Position numbers and translations under genes: made by a program | Assembly (NCBI GenBank): GCA_019359395.1 | Contig: JAHHHK010000001.1 | Location: 310,001-374,000, forward strand | Length of the DNA: 64,000 bases | Direction of reading: 5' to 3' | From: Komarekiella atlantica HA4396-MV6 | GTDB lineage: Bacteria > Cyanobacteriota > Cyanobacteriia > Cyanobacteriales > Nostocaceae | Part shown: piece after piece, positions 27,905 through 36,306 of the stretch | Layout of the letters: each line of letters begins with the position of its first letter | Numbering within the stretch: the first letter of the stretch is position 1 | The notes under the pieces: model-generated | The model's input: only the letters and a program-made list of their open reading frames with translations | What the model was told of the DNA's origin: nothing | The model's database searches: none

Positions 27905-28393
27905 ATAGCAATTCAAAAACAACTAATTAACTCGCAGATTAGGTCAGATCAAGTCTTCTTGATTGACCACGAGAATAATAATCGTGGTTTGACCGACACA
28001 CATGAGGCGTTAAAGTTAGCCGAAAGCCTAGAGCTTGATTTAGTCCTAGTCTCCGAAGGTAAAGACGCTCCGGTCGCAAAGATTCTTAATTATGGCAAAC
28101 TCCAATACCAAAAGAAGAAGCGACAGGCACAGAGTGCTAGACCAGTAGTAAAGGAAGTCCGGTTCGGTCTAAATGTGGGTATAGCTGATTATAAGTTACG
28201 TATTGAACAAGCAATTAAGTGGTTGAGTAAAGGCGATTCTGTGAAGTTTGCTGTGCGTTTACGAGGTCGAGAACATCAGTATCGTGAGCAAGCTGGAGAA
28301 TTACTAGACCGGGTTGTAAATGATCTTAGTCAAGTGGGTAAAGTTCAATCACTTGATAAGCGTTCACTAATTGCTCTAATCATTCCTGCCTAA
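27905..28393 (+). CDS. infC: Translation initiation factor IF-3 paralogue
   Basis: The frame matches both IF-3 domains: LINSQIRSDQVFLID...LTDTHEALKLAESLELDLVLVS (N domain) and VKEVRFGLNVGIADYKLRIEQ...KFAVRLRGRE (C domain). The conserved N-domain segment lies upstream of the first ordinary start codon (TTG, 27959). Between the in-frame stop at 27890 and that TTG there is no ATG, GTG, CTG or TTG. GAGAGG (27891-27896) sits eight bases before ATA at 27905, which I take as the start; ATT at 27911 is the alternative. Bacterial infC often uses AUU and is autoregulated through it. The sequence diverges from the usual cyanobacterial IF-3, so this is probably a second copy. Confidence 0.8.
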   Translation: MAIQKQLINSQIRSDQVFLIDHENNNRGLTDTHEALKLAESLELDLVLVSEGKDAPVAKILNYGKLQYQKKKRQAQSARPVVKEVRFGLNVGIADYKLRIEQAIKWLSKGDSVKFAVRLRGREHQYREQAGELLDRVVNDLSQVGKVQSLDKRSLIALIIPA

Positions 28394-28439
28394 ATTAACC
28401 TGAGTTATTACTTTTAAATCAGCATTTTCGCAAAGTTTG

Positions 28440-28580
28440 CCACAGGGGTACTCCCCATGGCGAGCTTTACGGCTTTGTTTGAAAGTATTATGAACTGTCC
28501 CCATCCGGCAGACGCTTGTACCCCTACGCAAAAGCCAAGCTACGCAAAGCGTGCCGTAGGCAAGACTTGGTTTTGCTGCC
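28440..28580. repeat. Palindromic repeat block
   Basis: The gap after infC contains CAGGGGTACTCCCC, ACGCTTGTACCCCTACG and AAGCGTGCCGTAGGCAAG, fragments of the same palindromic families seen elsewhere in the window. No gene is seen between 28394 and 28630. Confidence 0.45.
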
Positions 28581-28630
28581 TTATCATTTATACTTTTAGC
28601 CAACGGATTTTAGATTGTTCTATCCAAAAT

Positions 28631-29791
28631 CTAAAATTCTGCCGCCCCTGTGCCCTTCTCCTCTACTCCCTGCTCGCTTTCCACGAGTTGTGCTTGAGTG
28701 CGGCGTAATTCCTCTAACGCCAACTCCAGGCGGCGATTTTTCTCATTTAACTCCCGTGTCCGTTCGCTCGCTTTCTTTTCTAGCACCTGGCTGTATACTT
28801 CTAGCTGTTCGTTAGCATCTTTTTGGGCTTTGATGAGTTGCTGAACTTCCTGAATAAGACGATTTAGGGAAGCAGCCAAGATCCCAACTTCATCATTAGT
28901 TGTGACAGGTGCTTGCAAATCGAAGTTAGATTCTTCGGTAACTTGTTGAGCAACATGGGTAACTGCTTGGATGGGGTGAGCAATGGCACGATTGGTGTAA
29001 ATTGCTAATAGTGTGGCGATCGCGATCGATAGTGATAGGCTCGCGCCAATAATATACAGGCGTAATTTCTCTGCTGTTTGTAATTCCTGTTTTGCTTGCT
29101 GATATTCTTGGGCTGTAACTTCAACCAGGCTTGTGATGTCATTAAGAAAATCATCAATTTTGAAAACTGACGAACCATGCATGAAATTGAACAGTTGAGT
29201 TTGTGCTATCTTAATTTCGTTTGGTGATAATTTGCTGGGATTATTATTCTGAAACAAGGCTTCTGTGTGCTGTAAGTAAGCGCTAAAACCATTATGAGTC
29301 TGCAACAAACGGTGAATCGCTTTCTGTTCAATTACAGAATCATATATAGCAGATTTTTCAATGCTGTAGTTTGCTCCAAAATCAGACCAAATTTGTCGGG
29401 CTTGAGCAACATTTTTAAGCAACTGAGTGTATTTTTCTTGCCATATCTTTGGTCGATCCATGTAGTAAATCAGTCTGTGTTGCTTGGTGCGGACACGAAA
29501 CACACTAGTTTTGAGTTGGTAGACTTCATACAACTCTTCAATCGCTGCTTCTTCCCGTTTTTGGGCCTTGGACTTGTAGTGATCCGCAATCAGAAAACCA
29601 ATGGTAGTTCCTAGTACAGCAATGCTTAAAAGCAGTCCATATCCAATGCCGATCTTTTGACCAACCTTCAGGTGGCTGAACCAATGTCGAGAATTGCTTG
29701 TATGCAAATCTGAGTTATTTAATGGTTGCAAGCGGTGATTGGATTGTCTTGAAACCAGTTCATCAAAGTTACTGTGCTGTTTCATACTCAA
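28631..29791 (-). CDS. HAMP-domain receptor, kinase domain missing
   Basis: A 386-residue membrane sensor. Helices at about 47-70 and 245-268 enclose a periplasmic helical region. A HAMP domain follows (about 270-320; ITNRAIAHPIQAVTHVAQQV...DEVGILAASLNRLI), then a coiled coil that ends LRRTQAQLVESEQ. In related kinases this motif leads straight into the HisKA domain, but here the last 15 residues (GVEEKGTGAAEF) are low-complexity and the frame stops. The layout is like the kinase at 40794-42518. It may be a truncated kinase. The start overlaps the stop of the REC gene by four bases. Confidence 0.8.
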   Translation of the reverse strand: MSMKQHSNFDELVSRQSNHRLQPLNNSDLHTSNSRHWFSHLKVGQKIGIGYGLLLSIAVLGTTIGFLIADHYKSKAQKREEAAIEELYEVYQLKTSVFRVRTKQHRLIYYMDRPKIWQEKYTQLLKNVAQARQIWSDFGANYSIEKSAIYDSVIEQKAIHRLLQTHNGFSAYLQHTEALFQNNNPSKLSPNEIKIAQTQLFNFMHGSSVFKIDDFLNDITSLVEVTAQEYQQAKQELQTAEKLRLYIIGASLSLSIAIATLLAIYTNRAIAHPIQAVTHVAQQVTEESNFDLQAPVTTNDEVGILAASLNRLIQEVQQLIKAQKDANEQLEVYSQVLEKKASERTRELNEKNRRLELALEELRRTQAQLVESEQGVEEKGTGAAEF

Positions 29792-30159
29792 CCACGACTT
29801 AGATGAATTTGAATTCGTTCCAATAAGTCACTAAAGCGAAATGGCTTGGTAATATAGTCGTTTGCTCCATTTTTGAATGCATTTGCTCGTTCTTGATCGT
29901 CCTTACGGGCTGTGACGATGATAATCGGTAGTGTCTTTCCTTGTCTACGAAGTTCTTTTAATACCATCCAACCATCCACTAATGGTAAACCCAGATCAAG
30001 CAGTATCAAATCAAATTCACTACTCTGAGCTAGGAGAAGCGCCTGTTGTCCATCTTCGGCGATGGTGGTTGTGTATCCCTTTCTTTGCAACCCTTTTGCA
30101 ATAAAAGCGGAGACTCCTGCTTCGTCTTCAATAATCAAAATTTGATTCATAAACGACAA
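29788..30159 (-). CDS. Single-domain response regulator
   Basis: A 123-residue receiver domain with no output part. The acidic pocket is IIEDE near residue 10, the phospho-accepting Asp is in LILLDLGLP near 56, and the switch Thr/Lys are in VTARK and YITKPF. It probably starts at MNQILIIEDE (Met 4, 30150) or the Met before. It overlaps the HAMP gene by ATGA, so coupled translation is likely, and it may be the partner of the missing kinase. Confidence 0.88.
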   Translation of the reverse strand: MSFMNQILIIEDEAGVSAFIAKGLQRKGYTTTIAEDGQQALLLAQSSEFDLILLDLGLPLVDGWMVLKELRRQGKTLPIIIVTARKDDQERANAFKNGANDYITKPFRFSDLLERIQIHLSRG

Positions 30160-30180
30160 GCCCAGCAGGTGGATTTAGAT

Positions 30181-30226
30181 TAATTCGTAATACTCGCGCC
30201 AGGCGCGAGAAGCAAGCTACGTAATT
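30181..30226. repeat. 46-bp palindromic repeat, copy 1
   Basis: TAATTCGTAATACTCGC, then GCCAGGC, then GCGAGAAGCAAGC and TACGTAATTC. The core CTCGCGCC-A-GGCGCGAG is a perfect hairpin. The same element in opposite orientation is at 43054-43098, with CTCGCC/GGCGAG arms. Confidence 0.65.
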
Positions 30227-30330
30227 CGCTCTGGGGCTGTGCTAAGGCAATTGAGAAGGTTTTCTGTAGATTTGCCCTGCTACAGTATGGTAATCATTAA
30301 TGGAATCGCAAGAAAAGAAACATGAGATTC

Positions 30331-30999
30331 TCATCTTCGTAGGCGATAACCCATTCCTCTAACCGTCTCAATCACGTTGCTGCCTAGTTTTTTGCGGAGA
30401 TAACCGACATACACATCGACAATATTAGAACCTGGGTTATAGTCGTAGCCCCAAACGTAATCTAGCAATTGCTCTCGACTGATAACTTGTCCTGGATGCC
30501 GACAAAACATTTCTGCCATTGTAAACTCACGGGCTGGCAATTCTACAAAGCGATCGCCTACTTTCACCTGTCGAGTTCGCAGATCAAGCTCTACTTTACC
30601 TGCTTTGAGAACAAACTCTTGGGCATCTCTTACAGGTTTAGCACTTCGTAAACGTACCCTTATCCGCGCTAGAAGTTCTTCAAATCGGAAAGGTTTAGTG
30701 ACGTAATCATCTGCTCCTCCTTCTAGTCCAGCAATTTTGTCGTGGATGTCACTCCGAGCAGAGAGGATAATTACAGGTAAATCTTCTCCCTGTCCGCGCA
30801 GTTCTTCTAATACTTGAAATCCATCTTTTCCGGGCAATCCCAGATCCAAAATTAGTAAGTCAAAGCTTCCACTCTGTGCTATATCCAGCACATGTAGCCC
30901 ATCGGCAACAACTGCGGTTGTGAATCCTTGCGATCGCAATCCTTTCTCAATAAAAGAGGCAATCCGGGGTTCATCTTCAGCGATGAGAATGTTGGGCAT
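30331..30999 (-). CDS. OmpR-family response regulator
   Basis: A 222-residue DNA-binding regulator, starting at MPNILIAEDEP (30999); the open frame begins two codons earlier. The receiver domain (about 1-118) has the Asp in LLILDLGLPG and Lys in YVTKPF. The winged helix follows (about 130-222), with REFTMAEMFCRHPGQVISREQLLDYVWG and DVYVGYLRKKLG. It overlaps the histidine-kinase gene by 23 bases, so the two form a two-component pair. Confidence 0.92.
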   Translation of the reverse strand: MPNILIAEDEPRIASFIEKGLRSQGFTTAVVADGLHVLDIAQSGSFDLLILDLGLPGKDGFQVLEELRGQGEDLPVIILSARSDIHDKIAGLEGGADDYVTKPFRFEELLARIRVRLRSAKPVRDAQEFVLKAGKVELDLRTRQVKVGDRFVELPAREFTMAEMFCRHPGQVISREQLLDYVWGYDYNPGSNIVDVYVGYLRKKLGSNVIETVRGMGYRLRR

Positions 31000-32581
31000 G
31001 AGCACTTATTTCCTGCGGGGGATCAAGTGGTAAAACAATGGTAAACATCGAACCAGCTCCTAATTGGCTCCGAAGCAATACTTGCCCACCGTGAGTCTCT
31101 GCGATCGCTCGCACAATAGATAAACCTAGTCCAGCACCCTCGGAACGACGGCGACTGTTGGTAGTCCGGGCAAAGCGTTCAAAAATGCGTTTTTGATCCA
31201 CAAGGGGAATTCCCTCGCCTGTGTCGCGTACCCAGAATCGTACTTTTCCTTTGGCGATCGTAGAACCTATAGAAATAGTATCACTCTCTTCAGTATGCTG
31301 AGTTGCATTCTGTGCTAGGTTCATCACAGCCTCAGTAATTCTTTGGCGATCAACTATAATCTGACCCTTTGCCACTGAATCTATTTGCCAGTCCCGCTCT
31401 GCAAGTGCCTGGGCTTTAGCAAATAACTCTTGGGTTAATTCTGCCACATTCACCGTCGCCAACTGCAAAAAATCTGAGCGTTCTGCTTTTGCCAGCAAAA
31501 TCATGTCATCGACCAAACGGCTCATTCGGTCTAGTTCTCCGATGACTAGTGTCAAGGTTTCTTGTTGCTCTTGGGGGTCATCTCCCATCAATTCTAGATG
31601 TCCGCGAACGATGGTAATGGGAGTCCGCAGTTCGTGTCCAGCGTCGTTGACAAATTCCTGCTGAGTAGCAAAGGCTGCCTCTAGTCTGTCCATCATTTCG
31701 TTGAATGTCGTTGCTAATTCTCCCAGTTCTCCCTGACCTCGCGCAGGCAAGCGCTGACTCAAATCTGTTTCACTAATAGCATGAGCGGTAGTGGTAATTG
31801 TCCGTAGTGGAGCCAGTACCCGCCCCGCAGCGAACCACGCCAAAATTGACGACACCACAAATACTAGGCTGGAAACCTCAATAATTACGGAGACTGCATC
31901 TAGAGCCTCTGCCCGCTCACCAGCTGCACTATGGGCAACAACGAAGACTCCCCGTGTTTGTCCATTAATTTTTATCGGTTCTACCATGTAGAGAATCTTA
32001 CTAACATCAGGGTCAGAGAATTCTTTTTCTCCCTGTTCTGATTGGGTTTGTTTTGCCCACCGTTGCATGAGTGGTGAGTCCTTCGCCAGTGGTTTGGGGC
32101 GTGCTCTGGGACTAGATTTGTAAAACTCACCATCAATAAATGTGATGAAGTAAGATTCATCTTCTGGCAGCCGATACAACAGATAAGCTCTCAAAAGCAG
32201 CATCAAATCTTCTTTGGAGGCTGGAGGAGCGATTTGTTTTTTTCCAGAGAGCAACCACTTCAACTGCTCTGGCTCAATCACTAAGTCTTCTGGGTCGTCC
32301 TCTGTGAGGGCATCGTCTGGAGCAAATGTTTCACCCTTAATCAACGCCTTGAAAGCTGCCATGTCCTCTACCATGTCTTGACGAACGCGTTCATCAATGC
32401 GCTGATAGAGGTTGTAGCGAAATGCAGGAATGGCGATGAGAAAAGTGATCACCAAAATCAGCAAATACCAGAATAAAATCCGGGTGCGTGCTTCTCCAAA
32501 TATTTGCTGCCAACTTGCAAACAGCTGAGGTATTTGAATGTTAGATGTGCGATCGCGTCGATATTTTGTTACACTGCTCAT
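30977..32581 (-). CDS. Membrane sensor histidine kinase
   Basis: A 534-residue kinase. Two membrane helices (about 33-55 and 230-250) bound a periplasmic region of about 170 residues. HAMP lies at about 252-305. The phospho-accepting His is in GHELRTPITIVRGH. The ATPase has MNLAQNATQHT (N box), VRDTGEGIP (G1) and GAGLGLSIV (G2). The arrangement resembles NrsS/RppB-type kinases paired with an OmpR regulator. Its 3' end overlaps the regulator gene. The ligand is unknown. Confidence 0.92.
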   Translation of the reverse strand: MSSVTKYRRDRTSNIQIPQLFASWQQIFGEARTRILFWYLLILVITFLIAIPAFRYNLYQRIDERVRQDMVEDMAAFKALIKGETFAPDDALTEDDPEDLVIEPEQLKWLLSGKKQIAPPASKEDLMLLLRAYLLYRLPEDESYFITFIDGEFYKSSPRARPKPLAKDSPLMQRWAKQTQSEQGEKEFSDPDVSKILYMVEPIKINGQTRGVFVVAHSAAGERAEALDAVSVIIEVSSLVFVVSSILAWFAAGRVLAPLRTITTTAHAISETDLSQRLPARGQGELGELATTFNEMMDRLEAAFATQQEFVNDAGHELRTPITIVRGHLELMGDDPQEQQETLTLVIGELDRMSRLVDDMILLAKAERSDFLQLATVNVAELTQELFAKAQALAERDWQIDSVAKGQIIVDRQRITEAVMNLAQNATQHTEESDTISIGSTIAKGKVRFWVRDTGEGIPLVDQKRIFERFARTTNSRRRSEGAGLGLSIVRAIAETHGGQVLLRSQLGAGSMFTIVLPLDPPQEISAHAQHSHR

Positions 32582-32731
32582 TTTTTTACCTTCGTAGGCA
32601 GGAGACAGGAGTCAAGGGTCAACAGTACTGAAGCGCGGATAGCTATGGTTTAGCCCGTCAATAATCAGTATTTATTCTCTTCCTACCCATTGGTGTCAAC
32701 TTCAGCTAAAAATAGCTTGACTGTTGGCCTC

Positions 32732-32788
32732 CTCACCCGCTAGAGAATGAATTCTCTGGCGGATGAGCGAAAGTCTACTCAAGTAGAC
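32732..32788. repeat. Two adjacent hairpins
   Basis: The first hairpin (32732-32767) pairs CTCACCCGCTAGAGAAT with ATTCTCTGGCGGATGAG over 17 positions with one mismatch and one wobble, two-base loop. The second (32773-32788) is GTCTACT-CA-AGTAGAC. They lie between the stop of the proline-rich gene and the start of the kinase gene and could end the first transcript or act in the 5' leader of the second. Confidence 0.55.
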
Positions 32789-32909
32789 TCAAGATTTTGG
32801 CCGATTTTATAGTCATCTAAAGATTACTTTTGCTATGAGCAAGGAACTTCAGTTCAAGGCGGAATATGGATTTCACGTTAAGTTGACACGTATGCCCCCC
32901 ACTCCTTTT

Positions 32910-33800
32910 CTAACTCGTCGTTTGTCGTTTAAAAATCACCATCTCAGTTCCGACAACTGGGTTACGAGCAATCAGCCTATTTTGAGAGTCGAGAATTTCT
33001 AAATGGGTAAAATCCAGTTCTTGAGAACGCTGTAATATCTCGGCGGCTAGTTTGTTCTGTTGGGATTCTTCGAGAGAATACCAATCGTTGCTAATTTTGA
33101 GAGTTAAATTGCTGGTGCGGAAGTTGGCTTGAATAGACTTTATCAGACCAGAGGCAAAGCGATCGCTAATTTCTGCTACTTGATTTTCGATGGCTGCAAT
33201 CAAGGTTTGTTCTGGTGTCAATTCTAAGATTGGTGTCGGCGTTGGCGAGGGAATCGGTTCTGGTTCTGGTTCCGGTAGTGATGGGGGAGTTTCTATTTCT
33301 GGTAACGGTGTAATTTCCTCTGGGGGCTGTGATGGCTGTGGTTCCGGTGCTGCTGACTCCGGTGGAGTAGTTATTGTTGGTGTAGGTGCAGGAACTTCTT
33401 CAACTGGGGGAACTGTTGCTACCTCAACAGGTTTACTACTAAAGACAGTTGCGGTTGTCCAAACTATCACCACAGCAACAACAGCAACTATCGCTGTCAA
33501 CCCTGTATCTGATAACTTTGTTGACAAATTTGATGGCAAAAATAAGCGGATTGTCCTTAACAGTCCACCCCACCTCAATTGCAACTGCTGGAAAAAACTA
33601 GGCTTTTCTTCAGTACCAGCTGGTGGCGCTGTTTCCAGTTTCTCTACTGTCGCCTCTAAAACCCCAATTGTCCCTCGGAGAATCTGGATAGTTTTAGACT
33701 TCCAAATTGGCTGAATTCTCTGATAGGGTTCTTGAGGAGACTGATTCGCTTCGGGTTTAGGAGACGAAGGCGGTTGTGAATTCTGATTGTCTTGTGACAT
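32910..33800 (-). CDS. Proline-rich single-pass membrane protein
   Basis: A 296-residue protein with no recognised domain. It has a hydrophilic N-terminal part (1-100), one membrane helix at about 103-125 (AIVAVVAVVIVWTTATVF), a Pro/Glu/Thr-rich tether (about 128-200, many PEPEP and PTPT units), and a small folded C-terminal domain (about 205-296). The C-terminal domain probably sits in the periplasm, held off the membrane by the tether. The function is unknown. Confidence 0.75.
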   Translation of the reverse strand: MSQDNQNSQPPSSPKPEANQSPQEPYQRIQPIWKSKTIQILRGTIGVLEATVEKLETAPPAGTEEKPSFFQQLQLRWGGLLRTIRLFLPSNLSTKLSDTGLTAIVAVVAVVIVWTTATVFSSKPVEVATVPPVEEVPAPTPTITTPPESAAPEPQPSQPPEEITPLPEIETPPSLPEPEPEPIPSPTPTPILELTPEQTLIAAIENQVAEISDRFASGLIKSIQANFRTSNLTLKISNDWYSLEESQQNKLAAEILQRSQELDFTHLEILDSQNRLIARNPVVGTEMVIFKRQTTS

Positions 33801-33932
33801 GGTTTCACCAAAAGCAGCGAATCAAAGACAAATAACGCAAATTGTTATAGGTATTGTCTTTACAGCCTTAATGTATCACTTGATTGCACATTGCTTCGGC
33901 TAAACTGACTATTTATTGAATTTGGTGAATTT

Positions 33933-34847
33933 ATGAACATGAAACGTCGTCAATTTTTATTTTTAGGTAGTCTCAGCGCCATTGGTACTGGATTTTTCGG
34001 CTGGATGTTAGCTCATAAAAACAGTCAAAGTGCTGATATTACAGATTTAACAGAAATAGCCGCTTCATCCAAAAAAGACTTACTGTTGCGTTTCGTGTCT
34101 GTGGCAGATACGGGGACTGGGGCTAAAGGACAGTATGCTGTGGCTAGGGCGATGAATTTTTATCACAAGCGAAATCCTTATGATTTAGTAGTTTTAGCTG
34201 GAGACAATATTTATAACAATGGTGAAATTGAGAAAATCGGCGCAGTTTTTGAGCGTCCCTATCAACCTTTGCTCAGGCAAGGTGTGAAATTCCAAGCTTG
34301 TTTAGGTAATCACGATATTCGGACTGCTAATGGTGATCCACAAGTCCGCTATCCTGGCTTTAATATGAATGGACGACGTTACTACACATTTAAACGTGAT
34401 GGCGTACAATTTTTCGCTTTAGATACTAACAGTAATGCTGATTGGCAAAAGCAGCTACCTTGGTTAGAGCAAGAATTAAGTCTGAGTAAAGCAACTTGGA
34501 AAGTAGTATTTGGTCATCATCCAGTTTATTCATCGGGTCACTACGGGGTCAACCAAACTTTTATTAAAAACTTTACTCCGTTGTTTCAAAAATACGGTGT
34601 CCAACTTTACATCAATGGTCACGACCACAGTTATGAGCGTACTCGTGTGATTGATGGAACAACTTATCTAGTTTGTGGTGCAGGTGCGGGTAGTCGTCCT
34701 GTAGGACGTTCAGAATGGACTGAATATTCTACTGAAAACTTGAGTTTTGCTGCGTATGAAGTGTATCCAGATAGAATAGAAATAAACGGTATTGGCACTA
34801 ATAATCGGATTTTTGATCGAGCTATTATTCAATTGAAATCAGCATGA
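33933..34847 (+). CDS. Metallophosphatase, purple acid phosphatase-like
   Basis: A 304-residue calcineurin-like phosphoesterase. The N terminus MKRRQFLFLGSLSAIGTGFFG resembles a twin-arginine signal (RRQFLFL), so export is likely. The metal-binding motifs are all present: SVADTGTG, LAGDNIYNNG, CLGNHDIR, VFGHHPVYSSG and INGHDHSYER. Order and spacing follow the tartrate-resistant acid phosphatase type. The stop overlaps the start of the GAF gene (ATGA). The substrate is unknown. Confidence 0.88.
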   Translation: MNMKRRQFLFLGSLSAIGTGFFGWMLAHKNSQSADITDLTEIAASSKKDLLLRFVSVADTGTGAKGQYAVARAMNFYHKRNPYDLVVLAGDNIYNNGEIEKIGAVFERPYQPLLRQGVKFQACLGNHDIRTANGDPQVRYPGFNMNGRRYYTFKRDGVQFFALDTNSNADWQKQLPWLEQELSLSKATWKVVFGHHPVYSSGHYGVNQTFIKNFTPLFQKYGVQLYINGHDHSYERTRVIDGTTYLVCGAGAGSRPVGRSEWTEYSTENLSFAAYEVYPDRIEINGIGTNNRIFDRAIIQLKSA

Positions 34848-35377
34848 ATCGGCAAGAGCTTCCACGTGCGATCGCCAATATTATAGAATTGCATCAAGCA
34901 CCAGATGCCCTATTTACTGCGCTGTTGCCAGTTGTGGGTGAGTTTTTGCAGTGCGATCGCTGTTTTCTCTACTTACATAATCCCCAAACAAACCTTGGTA
35001 GAGTTGCCTTTTGTTGGGTTCGCACTCCAGATGTACCCACAATTTACAATGAGGATTGGGAAGCGCAACCTCCATCTTTACCAAATGAAGATCCGATGTT
35101 TGCTGCTGCGCTACGTGCTGAACCTTCTATCTTTATCGAGGATGTAGAAACTGCTGATTCTCAAATCTTAAATCGGCAATTTGAACAAGAAAATTTTGGG
35201 CATCGTGCTCTTATTCATGCTCATATTCGCCAAGATAACCAACTCTGGGGCATTTTACAACCATGCGTTTTTGGTCATCCGAGAATTTGGACTGAATATG
35301 AGCGAGAAGTGATTAATAATCTTGTCGAAAAAATTGCACCTTTTGTAGTTTCTTATGTCAAATCTGCTTTTGATTAG
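34844..35377 (+). CDS. GAF-domain protein
   Basis: A 177-residue protein that is one GAF domain: LPRAIANIIELHQAPDALFTALLPVVGEFLQCDRCFLYL at the start and HIRQDNQLWGILQPCVFGHPRIWTEYEREVINNL at the end. There is no bilin-binding Cys-His pair typical of phytochromes; two Cys occur near DRCFL, so chromophore binding cannot be ruled out. No output domain. The four-base overlap with the phosphatase gene suggests coupled translation, but an exported phosphatase and a cytosolic GAF protein make an odd pair. Confidence 0.85.
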   Translation: MNRQELPRAIANIIELHQAPDALFTALLPVVGEFLQCDRCFLYLHNPQTNLGRVAFCWVRTPDVPTIYNEDWEAQPPSLPNEDPMFAAALRAEPSIFIEDVETADSQILNRQFEQENFGHRALIHAHIRQDNQLWGILQPCVFGHPRIWTEYEREVINNLVEKIAPFVVSYVKSAFD

Positions 35378-35399
35378 CTCTTATAACTTGACACAATAA

Positions 35400-35772
35400 A
35401 TCAAAAATGTAGACGCGGAGCGGCTTGCCGCCTCCAACATACTTGAGATTGCACTACGCCACATCCTCTACTTGGGGAGCCAGCGCCGTGCAAAGAGAAG
35501 TTGCCATAGCGCAGCGTAAAGCCTTTGGCGTCTCCCCTTGGGAGAAGACCGGAGTGACTCCCGTACTGTCGGGCACACAGGAACATTAATCGCCTCTGGA
35601 GACATCGACCCCTGCGTGGGTGAGGAAACTCGATGAACACTTCGCTCAAGTCGGGCGTTGCCGCCCACGCGAGTGTCCTCCTCCAAGTAAGTCGAGTCGT
35701 GGAAATAGGAAGCCCAAGAAGTGATTCTTGGAATCCTCCGCTACACCTGCAAGGGTTAGCGGTGGGAGGATG
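35400..35772 (+). pseudogene. IS200/IS605-type relic: tnpB 3' end and right end
   Basis: The frame pieces LIASGDIDPCVGEETR (to a TGA at 35633) and TSLKSGVAAHASVLLQVSR resemble the C-terminal tail of TnpB proteins in Nostoc IS605-type elements, split by frameshift. Then come two hairpins: CAAGAA/TTCTTG (35715-35730) and a larger one at 35735-35769 (CCTCCGCTA paired with TAGCGGTGGGAGG), which look like the element right end and guide-RNA region. Upstream (35400-35580) palindromic repeat DNA is inserted. No tnpA or full tnpB remains. The relic stops at the tacT stop codon. Confidence 0.5.
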
Positions 35773-36306
35773 TCAATTCTCAATACCTAAAGCCGCTTTG
35801 GCATCTGCTACTGTCACCATCAACGTCATCGGGGCGACGAGAGAAGCCGTAAAACCGCACTTTTCATAGAACTGCTTGGCTTCTTCGGAAATGGCATGAA
35901 CCAGGATGGCGCGGATGCCGACAATCTTTGCCGCTTGCAGCGTGCGAAGAACTGCATCTCGTATCAGAGCATAGCCGATTCCCTTGCCCTGCCAATGCTG
36001 ATCAACAGCAAGCCGCCCAATCACCATTACCGGAATCGGATCAGGCATATTGCGGCGAACTCTACCGGATGCAATGCTGCTCAAAATACTGCCTGTTGAC
36101 AGACAATAATATGCAATGACTTTTTCTTCAACCAGCACCACATACGTTCGGGAAGCGCCCCCGCCTTCGTTTTTCAGCGCGCGCTTTTTCAACCAGTCAT
36201 CCAATTCAAGGCTGCCGGAATAAAAATCTTCCAGATGATCAGCTGCGCTGATAGGTTGGGGAGCCTGCATGAGCTGATTCTGTTCGCCTGATGCCGTCAC
36301 TCCCAA
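35773..36306 (-). CDS. tacT: GNAT acetyltransferase toxin (TacT-like)
   Basis: A 177-residue GNAT enzyme. The acetyl-CoA loop is QHWQGKGIGYALI around residue 117, preceded by VMVIGRLAVD. HFxSGxxxLDxWL-like DFYSGSLELDDWLKKRAL near residue 30 and FYEKCGF at the end are marks of the TacT/AtaT group, which acetylate the amino group of aminoacyl-tRNA and stop translation. The upstream DUF1778 antitoxin gene overlaps by ten bases. The target tRNA cannot be read from sequence. Confidence 0.88.
   Translation of the reverse strand: MGVTASGEQNQLMQAPQPISAADHLEDFYSGSLELDDWLKKRALKNEGGGASRTYVVLVEEKVIAYYCLSTGSILSSIASGRVRRNMPDPIPVMVIGRLAVDQHWQGKGIGYALIRDAVLRTLQAAKIVGIRAILVHAISEEAKQFYEKCGFTASLVAPMTLMVTVADAKAALGIEN

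Noticed and set aside
33190-33714. A 174-codon plus-strand frame rich in Gly, Ser and Val
   Set aside because: It is the complement of the proline-rich tether of the minus-strand gene; its composition comes only from that.
35401-35686. Two minus-strand frames in the repeat block after the GAF gene
   Set aside because: They are built from palindromic repeat DNA and match no protein family; the tnpB-tail reading on the plus strand explains part of the segment better.
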